Below are positions 27,501-35,534 of a DNA stretch of 64,000 nt, piece by piece. The first letter of the stretch is position 1, and the number at the start of each line of letters is the position of its first letter. The stretch lies in the IMG/VR virus record IMGVR_UViG_3300036832_001295, positions 21,709 through 85,708 of that record; one strand, written 5' to 3'. This DNA is from a virus. A program made the translations under genes and the position numbers. Under the pieces are notes generated by a model that did no database searches, had not been told where the DNA came from, and worked only from the letters and a program-made list of their open reading frames with translations.

Positions 27501-28374
27501 GGGGTGCGCCTTGCGGCAGCCCGGTGGCGGCGTTGGGCGGTTGCGGCCATTCGGTGCCCGGCGTGACGGCCCACACGCCGGGGGTGAGTTGGCGTTGGTA
27601 ACCGACCTGGGAGCGTTGTTCACCTTCGGCCAGGTCGACCGGGAAACCGTCCGGGCCGAGGTTGGTGCCGGGTTGGGTGACCCCGCCGCCGGTCGAGGGG
27701 GCCGGTTGTGGATCCGGGTAGTGCGAGTAGCGGGCCGCGTCGGAGGGGTCGGGGGTGAACAACCCGACCCGGATCCAGCGCTTGGATTCGGCGTCGTAGA
27801 ACTCCTGCCCGGCCTGCACGGGCGGGAACAGGGCACCTTCGACGTGGTGGCCGTCCAGGTAGATCGGTAACCCGGCCGGGAGGCCGAACTGGCGGGCGTA
27901 GTCCATCGCCTCGTCCTTGGCCGAGGCGCGGGTCAGCGTCTTGACCCAGCTTGGGGAGGCGACGTGGTCGACCTGGAAGTACTCGTCCTCGCCGCCGCCG
28001 TGCGCATGTACGTGCACGTAGGAGCGCGGCAGTTCCTCGTGCCCGGCGGGGGACCGGGCCGCGGTGACGCGCAACGCTGCGGTACGGCCCACCGCGGCCT
28101 GTGCGGCACGTTCGGCCGACAAGGTGCGGTAGTCCTCCCGCAATCGGGCCAACACATCGTCCAAGGCGTCCGGGGCGACCTTGGCGACCACATCCGGCAG
28201 GACGAGGTCCAACCGGTGCCCGAACTCCTCCTCGCTGCCCGCGGCGGCCAGGAACGGCCAACACCCGGAAAGCGCCACCCGGGCCGCGATGACCGCTTCG
28301 TGGTGTTGGCGGGCGACGACGTCGGTGTTCGCCTCAGACCACATCGCGGTGAAGGCGAGTTCATTCACAGGCAT
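24547..28374 (-). CDS. Giant multi-module, zinc-rich structural/polyvalent protein
   Basis: A 1275-aa protein. Modules read in order: helical N-terminus (1-100); Pro/Gly linkers with GFPVD.AEG repeats; zinc-type knuckles WCDHCGGQ (about 340) and YCATCG...HHDTH (about 431); a YRIKEEGGRFFVVN...AR.HQKALYVNV module (about 570-612); a GHALSDGSFPINSAEDVRNAKHDIG-like stretch (about 742-780); a CTCRYD..CHVNPACREHGH cluster (about 835); then CDHC (about 1005) and CEACG (about 1072). The KALYVNV and DGSFPI modules recur in prohead proteases and polyvalent phage proteins, by memory. The C-terminus is disordered and acidic. Probably injected or internal virion protein. Confidence 0.6.
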   Translation of the reverse strand: MPVNELAFTAMWSEANTDVVARQHHEAVIAARVALSGCWPFLAAAGSEEEFGHRLDLVLPDVVAKVAPDALDDVLARLREDYRTLSAERAAQAAVGRTAALRVTAARSPAGHEELPRSYVHVHAHGGGEDEYFQVDHVASPSWVKTLTRASAKDEAMDYARQFGLPAGLPIYLDGHHVEGALFPPVQAGQEFYDAESKRWIRVGLFTPDPSDAARYSHYPDPQPAPSTGGGVTQPGTNLGPDGFPVDLAEGEQRSQVGYQRQLTPGVWAVTPGTEWPQPPNAATGLPQGAPPPGGNAATGSRRSAAGGYLEGDDYGNATPGDLPSNHWHSHPAGADTWCDHCGGQIPKGSPAVSNESTWDIVHTPGEAKAYMDQHWHGGDVWHEMTHNSGDPPTNPNYQGPNPHAQRNNALRELATAKSIMEKADRTPRYCATCGINAFHHDTHPQAAGHPIGALKSEYDYAKAGLDQSVERAVKHASRHTGVEGAAPTPGPNPSYFAMGDQSATSGFPVDPAEGIEPKTDNRTDDFYGDVPPEQSSGSAMGQVDGQGYSRGATGMRHTAPGGGEHAPYRIKEEGGRFFVVNDKGEKKEEKGYATREQARRHQKALYVNVPGASESAEKESAWHRAALRRQAAFDSEIIHAGTGYDADNRYRLEHFHDEEGGHGVYIPHTYAGDKIGHHEYGRGGQQSAYRAAIRTIHGHADATDTHFGREDYPFTAARRDGLVYWAKEFTQEQRDKAAESGHALSDGSFPINSAEDVRNAKHDIGRTKHDRATVVKHINHWAEQYGEPKVGEEKEAALGPRPFARRAGYPLSGPPVPPGAGYRNEERQPPANEEDDCTCRYDSEGTCHVNPACREHGHFAREGVTRLSRQAAYEWGQHPATADVMGKGLYPYMNRYTTGPPDTVHEEDERDGYSDAMHHATRNFDWRGQQDFKDESEGYQRGYRLAHEHMANENNHNRQVIGPLFQSIREQSSPEQMQFLRSNPTGPSRYSKRAATDGLIVGHCDHCRMPVRWHTAAGGEEEEHLEHLHNGSHKCGDGAWSAKVSKLAAVPHPKTTIWHPEHPGENYRVTCEACGPVVSHPAEGIARAMASDHQDQHWIHAHDDLYGQGSHEREFPWLYEGKQAPQFFSRSLLASLPPAVPPANDTGAGAPPGATPGGDAAPGTGGPSAAPAPAAPNAAPPNMAPQRVGGRTLSQPTPENPSGLSEDEYRANTWEGLVKQRPMQPAEQRGINTPTQPGERLQTRQINTPTPGLGDQGSRGETDMDEDDTEEDEG

Positions 28375-28380
28375 CCGAGA

Positions 28381-28671
28381 TCACCTCAGTGTCGTCGTAT
28401 CCACGTCGGGGCCTTGCTGGTGCGGCACCGGCTGGCCGGGGTGGATGGGCCGGTCCAGCATCGGATCCTCGGTGACCGGGACGCCGTACGGGCCTTGTGC
28501 GGAGTTGTACGGGGCGGGCCCGCCGGGTGCGGCCGGGTCCAGGCCGTCGGTCTGGGGCGGTGGTTGACTGATGACCGGGCGGCGGGTCGGCCAGGGCACC
28601 TCGTGATGCACCTGGGCGTCCGGGTCCAGGTCCGCCATGGCTCGTAGTGCCGCCCGGTAGTCGATGCTCAT
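28381..28671 (-). CDS. Small proline-rich protein of the head operon
   Basis: A 96-aa protein. A short helix (SIDYRAALRAMADLD) is followed by a disordered Pro/Gly/Gln-rich region (PPPQTDGLDPAAPGGPAPYN). ATG overlaps the stop of the 858-aa gene (ATGA). Function unknown. Confidence 0.6.
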   Translation of the reverse strand: MSIDYRAALRAMADLDPDAQVHHEVPWPTRRPVISQPPPQTDGLDPAAPGGPAPYNSAQGPYGVPVTEDPMLDRPIHPGQPVPHQQGPDVDTTTLR

Positions 28672-31244
28672 TGCCGGGTAAGCATCCGGTTGCGGGTGGC
28701 GATCAACCGCTGCTGCCGGACGATCTCCTCCTGGGCGGCGGCGATGAACGGGTCACTCGACCCGGAGGTGGTCAACCGGGGGCCGGACTCGGACGCACCT
28801 TCGTCGTCCTGGGTGGGTTGGCCGGGTTGCCAGTTCTGGCCGGGGTTGTTGGTGTAGTCGAGCGCCTCCTGATGCCCGTAGGGCAGGTGCGGGGCGTTGG
28901 GTTCGTCGCCGCCGTAGTTGTAGACCGGGTTGGGTTGGCCCAGGTTGGTCGACCCGTCGTAGCCGCTCGGGGCGGACTCACCGGGGTAGTCGATGCCGCG
29001 CCCGCCCATGTCCCCGACCCAACCGGAGTTGTCCCGCCCGCCGGTCCGGGAGGCGGCCACACTGCCGCCTGCCCCGCCACCACCGCCGGGTGCGCCGGGA
29101 CGGCCCTGCGGGCGGGCCTGGATCTGCTGCTCGGCCTCGTTGACGGTGTTCTGGACCGCGTCCGGCCCCCAGCCGACGATCGGGAACGCGACGTCGGGCG
29201 GGTACGGGGCGGACTGGCCCGGCGCGGGGGTGACACCGGGGGAGTCGTCGGCGTTGACGATCTGGTCGATCTGCGGAAGCCCGCTGTAGGCCAAGGTGCG
29301 GACGGCAACCTTGCCGAGGCCGCCGCAGGTCGGGCACTGGGCGTGCTCGGTCATGGTGTGCTCCTTCGCGGTGTGGGTGATGCCGTCTGGTTCGTTGTCG
29401 TGGTAGGCCGCGCCGACCGGGAAGCCTGCCCTGCCCCCGGAGGCCGCATCGGAGACCGGCCGGTGACCTGCGCCGTTGTCCTCGGTGGTGGGGTCGGAGG
29501 CACCGAGGCCGGGGTCGTTCGGGTCGACCACGGACGCCCCGTCATAGCCGGTGAAGCCCTGCAACTCCTGCAGGGCGGGCGCGCGGTTGGAGTCGGTGGC
29601 CGGGTCAAGCACCGCGGTGGCCGGGTGCCGGGCCTGGGCGGCGTAGTCGCGGGCGTAGTCGTCGTACGGGTCGTCACCGAAGATGTTCTCGACCAGCGCC
29701 TCATCCCGGCCCGCGTCGGGCACTTGGGCCGCGGTGACGTCGAACCCGGCCAACAAGGCGGACAGGTCCGTGTTGGGCAGACCCGGGTCGGCGTTGTCCA
29801 GGTGCGGGTCGTGGCCAGGGCCCAGGTGGCCCAACACGGCAAGCCGGGTGCCGCCGCCGGACAGCTGGCGTTGCACGTGCGCCTGGGTCAAGCCTTCCAG
29901 CCCGGACGTGTCGGTGCCCGCCCACAACGGCCCCCACACGGTGTGCCCGGGCAGCTGCTCCTTGTAGAAGCGGTTGCGTTCGGCTTCCCGGGCGGCCTGG
30001 TTGCGTTCGATCTCCTCGTGTTCGGCCTGGGACATGCCGCCGTCCTGCCCGCCCTTGTCCTTGCCGCCCTGCCCGCCCTTGTCCTGTCCGCCCTTGCCGC
30101 CAGGTGGCTGCTTGCCGCCCGGTGGTGTGGTCGTGCCGCCTCCGCCGTCGCCTGGTGGGCTGGGTGGCGGGGTCAGGGTCGGCGGGTTGGTGGACAGATC
30201 CCAGCTGCCCTGCTGCCCGGACGGGATGATCGGGTTGGGGGCCAGGGTCGGGGTGTTCTGCGCCCGGGTCGGGACGTGCTGTTCAGACGGGGCCGGGGTG
30301 GGCGGTGGCAGGTGCGGGTTGATGGCGTGCTGCATCTGCTGCAAGGCCGGGTTGACCCGGTGCTGCACCTGGCTGCCGTGGGACGGCTCGGGCTCGGGCT
30401 CGCTGCGCAAGGCCCGCAGCCGCTCTTCCAGGTTCGCCCCGGTGGCGTGCAGGGCGGCCTGCCTGCGCCCGGTGACCGGGGCCATGTCGTCCAGGTCCTC
30501 GCCCTGCCCTGCCGTGCCCGGCTCGGGTTGGCCGCTCGCGTCGGTGCCCGCGGGCCTGGCGGCGGCCTGCCCGGACAGGGCCCGGTCCACCTGGGCCTTG
30601 CTGTCCTGGTCCAGGCTGCTGATCGGCCCCCCGGCAGGCAGGGTGGACTTGTGCCCTTCCCCGCCGCCGGGCATGCCAGGCAGCTTGGGCATGCCGCCCA
30701 ACCCGCCGCCTGCCTCTGCCCCGCCTGCCTCTGCCCCACCGGCAAGCTCGGGCAGTAGCTCCACCGCTGCCGCTGCCGCCGTTCGTGCCCACCTGGCCCG
30801 TAACCGGTCGGCCTCGGACAGGAACGCCGCCTGCGCGTGCTCGGCCCACTGGCCGTGGGTGGAGGCCTGGCGGCGGGCCAGCCCGTGCGCTTGGACGGCG
30901 TACTCGTCCGGGTCGGCCTTGACCACGTCCGGCACCCGGTCGAACCAGGCCACTGCGGTGGCGATCAGGGCGTGTTCGGCCTCGGCCTGGCTGCTGGTGT
31001 GCCAGCCCGCGTCGGCCACCTCGGTCAACCAGTCGGTGGCCGCGGTGTGGTGTTCGTGCACGTGCCCGGGGACGACGGCGGCGGGGATGTGGGTCAGGTC
31101 CAGGGCGCGGGCGGCGTCGTGGGCTGCCATCCGGGCGGTGCGGGCCGCCTCTGCCGCTGCGGTCCAGTGCGCCTGGGCGGGGTAGTCGTGGGCGGCGGCG
31201 GCCAGCGCCAGGCACTGCGCCTCACTCAGGTCGGTGTCGGTCAC
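28668..31244 (-). CDS. Large head-operon protein, helical N-terminus and disordered body
   Basis: An 858-aa protein. GTG 31244 is supported by GGGGAG 7 nt upstream. Residues 1-170 are Ala-rich helices (HDYPAQAHWTAAAEAAR...). Most of 175-560 is low complexity (GGAEAGGAEAGG, PPGGKGGQDKGGQGG). A CPTCGGLGKV half zinc ribbon lies near 640. The rest is Gly/Pro/Asn-rich to an amphipathic end (AAQEEIVRQQRLI). It is the first gene of the 31.2-22.1 kb operon. No enzymatic motif; structural or internal virion role is inferred. Confidence 0.55.
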   Translation of the reverse strand: MTDTDLSEAQCLALAAAAHDYPAQAHWTAAAEAARTARMAAHDAARALDLTHIPAAVVPGHVHEHHTAATDWLTEVADAGWHTSSQAEAEHALIATAVAWFDRVPDVVKADPDEYAVQAHGLARRQASTHGQWAEHAQAAFLSEADRLRARWARTAAAAAVELLPELAGGAEAGGAEAGGGLGGMPKLPGMPGGGEGHKSTLPAGGPISSLDQDSKAQVDRALSGQAAARPAGTDASGQPEPGTAGQGEDLDDMAPVTGRRQAALHATGANLEERLRALRSEPEPEPSHGSQVQHRVNPALQQMQHAINPHLPPPTPAPSEQHVPTRAQNTPTLAPNPIIPSGQQGSWDLSTNPPTLTPPPSPPGDGGGGTTTPPGGKQPPGGKGGQDKGGQGGKDKGGQDGGMSQAEHEEIERNQAAREAERNRFYKEQLPGHTVWGPLWAGTDTSGLEGLTQAHVQRQLSGGGTRLAVLGHLGPGHDPHLDNADPGLPNTDLSALLAGFDVTAAQVPDAGRDEALVENIFGDDPYDDYARDYAAQARHPATAVLDPATDSNRAPALQELQGFTGYDGASVVDPNDPGLGASDPTTEDNGAGHRPVSDAASGGRAGFPVGAAYHDNEPDGITHTAKEHTMTEHAQCPTCGGLGKVAVRTLAYSGLPQIDQIVNADDSPGVTPAPGQSAPYPPDVAFPIVGWGPDAVQNTVNEAEQQIQARPQGRPGAPGGGGGAGGSVAASRTGGRDNSGWVGDMGGRGIDYPGESAPSGYDGSTNLGQPNPVYNYGGDEPNAPHLPYGHQEALDYTNNPGQNWQPGQPTQDDEGASESGPRLTTSGSSDPFIAAAQEEIVRQQRLIATRNRMLTRQ

Positions 31245-32322
31245 GGCCCTGCTCCCCTGCTCGGTGGCGTTGCCCTCTACCCCTTCGCGGGCGGGCAGCC
31301 CCAGGCAGGCAGGGCGGCGGGGTGGGGGCGCTTGCGCCGGGGCGGGCCGTGCCGGGGCCAGGCTGGCCGTTGGCAGGCTGGGGCGGCGTGGTCGCGGCTC
31401 GGGTAGGCCGTGGCGGCTGCGGGCCGTTCAGGCTGTCGCTGGTCGGTCCGGCGCACCGTGCCTGGTCGGCCTGACCTGCCCTGATCAGGCCGTCTGCCAT
31501 GATCCACTGGCCGCTGACCCTGGACCACTGGTCGAGGCCGGTGTATGGGAGTGGGTTTGACGACGGATTTCGTTGTTCACAGGTGATATACAGCTACACC
31601 ATTATGGTTGAAGGCTTCAAAGCGTCTTCTCAGCTGGGCACAACTGATTCCGCAGCTTTAGCGGGTTTCGGACGTGTGATCAACAGTGCTAACCGGAGGT
31701 GGATCTTGATTCGCTGCCAGGTCGCCTGGGGGTTGGGGAGCGGCTGTCGGACGGCTCTGCCCCCGGTGATTGCTGGGGTGGACGGGTCGGGGCGCTAACC
31801 GGAGGGTCAAGATCCAACAGCGGGGGTTCTGGGGGGTGGTCGGCGGCTGCCTCGCGCGGGCGTGAAACAGGCCAAGTGGGGAGCGGAGTGCCTCTGGGTA
31901 GGGATGAGGGGGGTCGCTGGGGGGTCGGAGTGGGGCGGAATGGCCGGGTATAAAGGCATGTACCCCAGCAAACACGGGCGGTTGGTCGGTATCCATTGAT
32001 CACTTGGGGGGTTCCTAACAGCCCGGTGGTGGCCGGTGGTGGCTGCTGCTACCGTGCCGGGGTCCCCGCGGGGGCCGTTCCGTTTCGGGTCCCCTCGTTG
32101 CCGGTCCCTGCGGGGGCCGCCCGCCTGCGGGGCCTGTGGCCGGGGGGTGCTCCCGTCCTCGCCAGCTGCTCTCTTGCTGGGGCCCTGGTGAGGTGTGGGA
32201 CAACGAACTACCCGGGGTGGGGTCCCTGGACGCCGGATCCGGCAGGGACCCGTTCAGGGCCGCGCCGGGGGGTGTCTCTCGCTGTGCAATTGGCAAGGTT
32301 CAGGCGGGGGTGGTTACGGGGC
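31245..32322. other. Non-coding, repeat-rich region of about 1.1 kb
   Basis: No convincing gene. It separates the small-gene region from the head operon. It contains GCTAACCGGAGG at about 31689 and 31794, each next to GGATCTTGA or its reverse complement TCAAGATCC, so a 9-bp inverted repeat spans about 110 bp. From 32056 there are GGTCCCCGCGGGGGCC and GGTCCCTGCGGGGGCC, GC palindromes within 60 bp. It also holds a short AT-rich island (31560-31690). Could carry termination, regulatory or replication-origin functions. Confidence 0.5.
31585..31612 (-). promoter_or_regulatory. Possible promoter of the head operon
   Basis: Read on the minus strand: TTCAAC (31612-31607), 16-bp spacer, TATATC (31590-31585). 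It is the best AT-rich pair in the otherwise GC-rich region upstream of the 31244 gene, some 340 bp from its start codon. Low certainty. Confidence 0.3.
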
Positions 32323-32709
32323 CTACTGGGCCAGCAGCCAGGAGAAGTCCGGTACCTCACCGCGCAGCACCGCGACCACCAGCCGCAGATCCATCGTGGT
32401 GGCCCCGTCGGCGGTGCCCTCCGCGAGGACCCGGTTCAGAGTGTCCTCGACGCTCTGCCACAGATACTGCGGCAACGCGACCGGCGCGATCGGGGAGTCC
32501 TGCGGCTCCGGCAGGGGGCCGCAGCTGACCGCGAACGGGTCCACGGTGGTCCAGTGCTGGGACCCGTCGGCGGTGCGTACCACCCAGGTGCGGGCCTCAA
32601 CCAGCACCGTCGGGGCCAACTCGCCCAGCACATCCACCTGCACGCCGTTGAACATGCCGCGGGTTCCCTCGGCGTACCGGCTCGCCCGGTCGGTGTCGTT
32701 ATTGGTCAT
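32323..32709 (-). CDS. Unknown soluble protein
   Basis: A 128-aa protein with beta-type centre (TVLVEARTWVVRTADGSQHWTTVDPF) and helical C-terminus (LPQYLWQSVEDTLNRVL). RBS AGGAG 8 nt before ATG. Its leader ends like the early-gene leaders, but the promoter cassette is missing and a hairpin lies upstream. It is the last gene of the minus-strand small-gene region. Function unknown. Confidence 0.65.
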   Translation of the reverse strand: MTNNDTDRASRYAEGTRGMFNGVQVDVLGELAPTVLVEARTWVVRTADGSQHWTTVDPFAVSCGPLPEPQDSPIAPVALPQYLWQSVEDTLNRVLAEGTADGATTMDLRLVVAVLRGEVPDFSWLLAQ

Positions 32710-32755
32710 GATCAGTAACTCCTGTCAGTAGTTGATGTTGATGGTGGGTGGTGCC

Positions 32756-32780
32756 GCAAGGCCCCCGGAGGGGGCCCTGC
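32756..32780 (-). terminator. Hairpin between early genes
   Basis: GCAAGGCCCCC, loop GGA, GGGGGCCCTGC: an 11-bp stem with one mismatch, just after the stop of the 33785-32790 gene. Could terminate that unit or attenuate reading into the next gene. Confidence 0.55.
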
Positions 32781-32789
32781 GGGTGAGCC

Positions 32790-33785
32790 TCAGGCCGCTT
32801 CCGGGGTCCGCTCGGTGATCTCGAACTGGGTCGGGCGGGAGTAGAAGCCGAAGCTCGGGTCCTTATCGGAGACCTTCACCGCGGCGGCGAAACGAACCTT
32901 GTCGCCCTTGCTGGTCTCGAACGCTGAGGGCTCCGTGCCGTACACCCGGGTCCCGTCGGCAAGCTCGACAAGCATCTTCCAGGTGGTCCCGCCGTGGTAG
33001 CTGTACGGGTCCTCCACCTCTTTGCGGGAGATGATGGTGCCCTCGATGACCTGACGCTTGCCGGTGACCTGAAGCGTCGCCGCGGGAGCCTCGTCGGCCT
33101 TGACCGTCATCCGGTCCAGGTAGGAGTCCCACTTGGACTCCTGCTCGGCCACGATCCGCGCCACCAGCGCGATCTGCTTGTCCGAGGCCTCCCCGTACTT
33201 GCGGGACTTGGCGGCGATGTCGGCCATCGTGTGCAGGCCCCAGGTCAGCCCGGAGGCGAGCACGTAGTCGTCGGCCGCGAGCCGGGAGTCCCGCACCGGA
33301 CGCAGGGACCCGGCGCGAGCCAGGTCGTGGGACTCCTGCTCCATGCCGATCTCGATGTTGTGCGAGTAGGTGGCGTAGGCCATCGCGGGGTGCTCCTCGC
33401 AGAGGACCCGGAACGCGGACAGCTTGGCCTGGCGGGCCCGGTCCAACGCGGCCTGCTTGCGGAGCTTGTCGAACTCGGGCTTGCTCATCGCGAACCGGCC
33501 GTCCAGGCAGGTCTCGCCGATCCAGATCCACTGCTTGGCGTCCTCGCGGACCATCAGCGCCGCGTAGCGGATGTAGGCCCCGCAGTGCCCGCACTGGCCC
33601 ATCCCGTGGGCCCCGCAGCGGAAACCACGCGCGATCAGGTCGTTGATCAACTTGAGCCGGTAGGCGACCGAGGTCGGGTTCGGGTAGTCCGGGTTCAGGT
33701 CGAACACGCCCGCCAGGCTGTAGGCAGCCGGGTCGAATTCCGGGGCCGAAGGCCGGTGGATGTCGTTGCGCTCGATGGTGGTCAT
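32790..33785 (-). CDS. Early protein with zinc knuckle and beta-barrel-like C-terminus
   Basis: A 331-aa protein. ATG 33785 has GGGAG 8 nt upstream and follows the promoter cassette. Residues 55-75 hold FRCGAHGMGQCGHCGAYIRY, a likely zinc site. A charged helical middle follows (SKPEFDKLRKQAALDRARQAKL). The C-terminal 90 residues (GKRQVIEGTIISRKEVEDP...KVRFAAAVKVSDKDPSFGF) read like an OB-type barrel. This suggests single-stranded nucleic-acid binding, but it is unproven. Confidence 0.65.
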   Translation of the reverse strand: MTTIERNDIHRPSAPEFDPAAYSLAGVFDLNPDYPNPTSVAYRLKLINDLIARGFRCGAHGMGQCGHCGAYIRYAALMVREDAKQWIWIGETCLDGRFAMSKPEFDKLRKQAALDRARQAKLSAFRVLCEEHPAMAYATYSHNIEIGMEQESHDLARAGSLRPVRDSRLAADDYVLASGLTWGLHTMADIAAKSRKYGEASDKQIALVARIVAEQESKWDSYLDRMTVKADEAPAATLQVTGKRQVIEGTIISRKEVEDPYSYHGGTTWKMLVELADGTRVYGTEPSAFETSKGDKVRFAAAVKVSDKDPSFGFYSRPTQFEITERTPEAA

Positions 33786-33824
33786 GGTGGTGGCTCCCAG
33801 TAAGAGTGAGTAAGTGATGGTCCC

Positions 33825-33891
33825 ATTATAGGCACACCGTTTCCGGGGTGTCCACTTCCTGGGTCCCAAAGTTTGTTGTGACCTGGGTCAC
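33825..33891 (-). promoter_or_regulatory. Early promoter cassette 1 with CRP-like palindrome
   Basis: Operator GTGACCCAGGTCAC (33878-33891), -35 TGGACA (33849-33854), 18-bp spacer, -10 TATAAT (33825-33830). The -10 is the consensus sequence; it drives the 33785 gene. Confidence 0.75.
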
Positions 33892-33977
33892 CGCTCGGTG
33901 GGGGCCTCGACGCGGGGGTAGTGCCGCGACCTGACACCCAGCAGCGCGATGCTCCACAGCGCGAGTAGCTCCCTCAT
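33888..33977 (-). CDS. 29-aa hydrophobic-basic peptide
   Basis: MRELLALWSIALLGVRSR..., 29 aa, with a short hydrophobic helix and a basic tail. ATG overlaps the stop of the 79-aa gene (ATGA). The stop lies on the edge of the next unit's CRP-like operator. Real existence is plausible because of coupling, but unproven. Confidence 0.4.
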   Translation of the reverse strand: MRELLALWSIALLGVRSRHYPRVEAPTER

Positions 33978-34213
33978 GAGGGCACCTGCGCACGTAGCAC
34001 CGGCTCGTGCCGCTCATCGGCCCGGGGGCCCAGCAGCAGCGGTTCCTTGTCCGGGCAGTCCCGCGGGTCCCCCTCGGGCGAACCGTCCTCCCAGTACAGC
34101 CAGCCGTCATCGGCGGGAAACTGGAACAGCACCTGACCGCAGTACAGGCACACCACGTCAAGCTCCTCGGCCAGGTACCGACCGGTGCGGCGCGGGATGT
34201 GGGTGGTGCTCAT
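33974..34213 (-). CDS. Small CxxC protein
   Basis: A 79-aa protein with DVVCLYCGQVLFQFP and an acidic PEGDPRDCPDKEP stretch; three Cys in total may hold a zinc. ATG overlaps the preceding stop. Unknown early protein. Confidence 0.6.
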   Translation of the reverse strand: MSTTHIPRRTGRYLAEELDVVCLYCGQVLFQFPADDGWLYWEDGSPEGDPRDCPDKEPLLLGPRADERHEPVLRAQVPS

Positions 34214-34344
34214 CGAGACTCCTCACGCAGCACCCGGCCCGCGGAGGGCCGGTGGTAGCGCTTGCGGTTGCGGTGCGGGGTGGCCGCATTGCTGCGGCGC
34301 ACCTCCTGCACCTTGATGATCTTGGTCTGGGGCTGCTTGCTCAT
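34210..34344 (-). CDS. Small highly basic protein
   Basis: A 44-aa protein rich in Arg/Lys (RRSNAATPHRNRKRYHRP), likely binding nucleic acid or membrane. ATG 34344 lies 2 nt after the preceding stop, with GGAGGA upstream, and its stop overlaps the next gene. Function unknown. Confidence 0.6.
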   Translation of the reverse strand: MSKQPQTKIIKVQEVRRSNAATPHRNRKRYHRPSAGRVLREESR

Positions 34345-34346
34345 GA

Positions 34347-34685
34347 TCAGGAGTCCTCCCGGTAGAGGGCCAGTGCGTAGGAGGTGGTCGCCTCGGTGCG
34401 CACCCCCACCGGCAGCTGCGCGGGCTTGGTGTGCGCGATAGCACCCGGCTTGAACTCCTGCATCATGATGGTGAGTTCCTCGTCCACACCGCCACCGGGG
34501 AACCGGAAGGTCCACTCGTAGGGGCCCTCCTCCCACAGGATGGTGGGCCGGGGGCCCCAGCCCAGGTCGGCGTCCATGACCAGCGTGGGACCCGCCTCGG
34601 GCCGCTCCGGGTCGCAGTACCCGGCGAAGGTGCGACGCACCGCGGCCAGTACCTGCTCGGCCTGCCGCTTGGTGACCGCGCTCAT
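34347..34685 (-). CDS. Unknown soluble protein
   Basis: A 112-aa protein: N-terminal helix (KRQAEQVLAAVRRTFAGYCD), then beta-rich part (PTILWEEGPYEWTFRFPGGG) and a short C-terminal helix. It starts inside the end of the 83-aa gene (ATGA). Function unknown. Confidence 0.65.
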   Translation of the reverse strand: MSAVTKRQAEQVLAAVRRTFAGYCDPERPEAGPTLVMDADLGWGPRPTILWEEGPYEWTFRFPGGGVDEELTIMMQEFKPGAIAHTKPAQLPVGVRTEATTSYALALYREDS

Positions 34686-34933
34686 CGGGCGGTGCCCCAG
34701 CGGGAGCCCGCCAGACGCTCGGTCTCGGTGACCTCGGCGCGCACGTTGCGGAAGGTGTAGCTCTCGCCCACCGTGATGTTGTAGGCCAGCGTGCTGACCC
34801 CCAGCGCCGCCAGCGTGGCAGCGGGAGTGTTCAGCCAGGCGTCGCGCTCGGCCCCGGTGAGGTCCAGGTTCACCTGGGACTGGTCGCCGTCGGCGGTGAT
34901 GAAGGTGACCTTGACGTTGTGGGTGGTGGTCAT
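34682..34933 (-). CDS. Unknown small early protein
   Basis: An 83-aa protein, ubiquitin-like in its alternation of strands and a central helix (VKVTFITADGDQ...LTGAERDAWLN...TLAYNITVGESYTFRNV). First gene of a five-gene unit behind promoter cassette 2. Function unknown. Confidence 0.65.
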   Translation of the reverse strand: MTTTHNVKVTFITADGDQSQVNLDLTGAERDAWLNTPAATLAALGVSTLAYNITVGESYTFRNVRAEVTETERLAGSRWGTAR

Positions 34934-34972
34934 GATGGCTCCTCGTATCAGTGAGTAAATGTTGACGGTTTC

Positions 34973-35037
34973 ACCATAACGGTTGCGGCTGGATTACCGC
35001 AACCCTACGGCGTAAAGTTTGTTGTGGTCTGCGTCAC
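34973..35037 (-). promoter_or_regulatory. Early promoter cassette 2
   Basis: Operator GTGACGCAGACCAC (35024-35037), -35 TTGCGG (34997-35002), 18-bp spacer, -10 TATGGT (34973-34978). Drives the 34933-33888 unit. Confidence 0.75.
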
Positions 35038-35043
35038 ACAGGC

Positions 35044-35493
35044 TCAGGCGATGCCTGCGATCTGCGCCCAGGTCTCCCCGGCGTCCAGACGGGCGGCGGT
35101 CTGCGGGTCCCGGGCGGCAAAGTCCTCGACCATCGCTTCCAGGCGCTCCTGCGCCTGCTGGGCGGGCGAGCCGTAGGCCAGGTGCTCATGGCCTGCGCGG
35201 CAGGTCCAGCCCTCGTCCAGGGACCCGTTCAGGGCGTGCATGGGGGCCCCACAGTCGACGGTGGTGTACACGTCCGCAGGGCTGTCCGGGTACCACTCCT
35301 CCTCGGGCGAGTGCAGCGAGGCGGTGGGGATCTCGACCCACCACGAGCAGGTACCGATCGCCTTGCCGTGGGTGGCCTCGAAGCGGTACTTGCGCTCGAA
35401 GCAGTCACGCACCTCGGCGATCGTGTCGTGCTTGACCTGGCAGCCCAGCGCGCGGCCGAGGGAGGCGGTGCATTCTCCGCAGGTGATGCTCAT
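35044..35493 (-). CDS. Early zinc-binding protein of actinophage type
   Basis: A 149-aa protein; ATG 35493 chosen from cassette position. The N-terminus ITCGECTASLGRALGC...HDTIAEVRDC resembles the CG.C...H.TVAEVR.C motif common in actinophage early proteins. A second Cys pair (DCGAPMHALNG...WTCRAGHEH) suggests another zinc site. Helical C-terminus. Function unknown. Confidence 0.65.
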   Translation of the reverse strand: MSITCGECTASLGRALGCQVKHDTIAEVRDCFERKYRFEATHGKAIGTCSWWVEIPTASLHSPEEEWYPDSPADVYTTVDCGAPMHALNGSLDEGWTCRAGHEHLAYGSPAQQAQERLEAMVEDFAARDPQTAARLDAGETWAQIAGIA

Positions 35494-35534
35494 AACGTGG
35501 CTCCTAGTAGCTGGTGCAGTAGTTGACGGTGCCA

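Noticed and set aside
24382-27870. 1162-codon plus-strand ORF opposite the giant zinc-rich protein
   Set aside because: A shadow frame; the minus strand has coherent modules, ribosome-binding sites and start/stop overlaps.
31222-31500. 92-codon minus-strand ORF upstream of the 858-aa gene
   Set aside because: Low-complexity Pro/Ala/Arg sequence with a loss of G/C-ending codons at its end; GTG 31244 with its own GGGGAG site is the better start of the structural gene.
31658-31996. 112-codon minus-strand ORF in the non-coding region
   Set aside because: Pro/His-rich, no ribosome-binding site, and it crosses the repeats of the region; codon use is poor.
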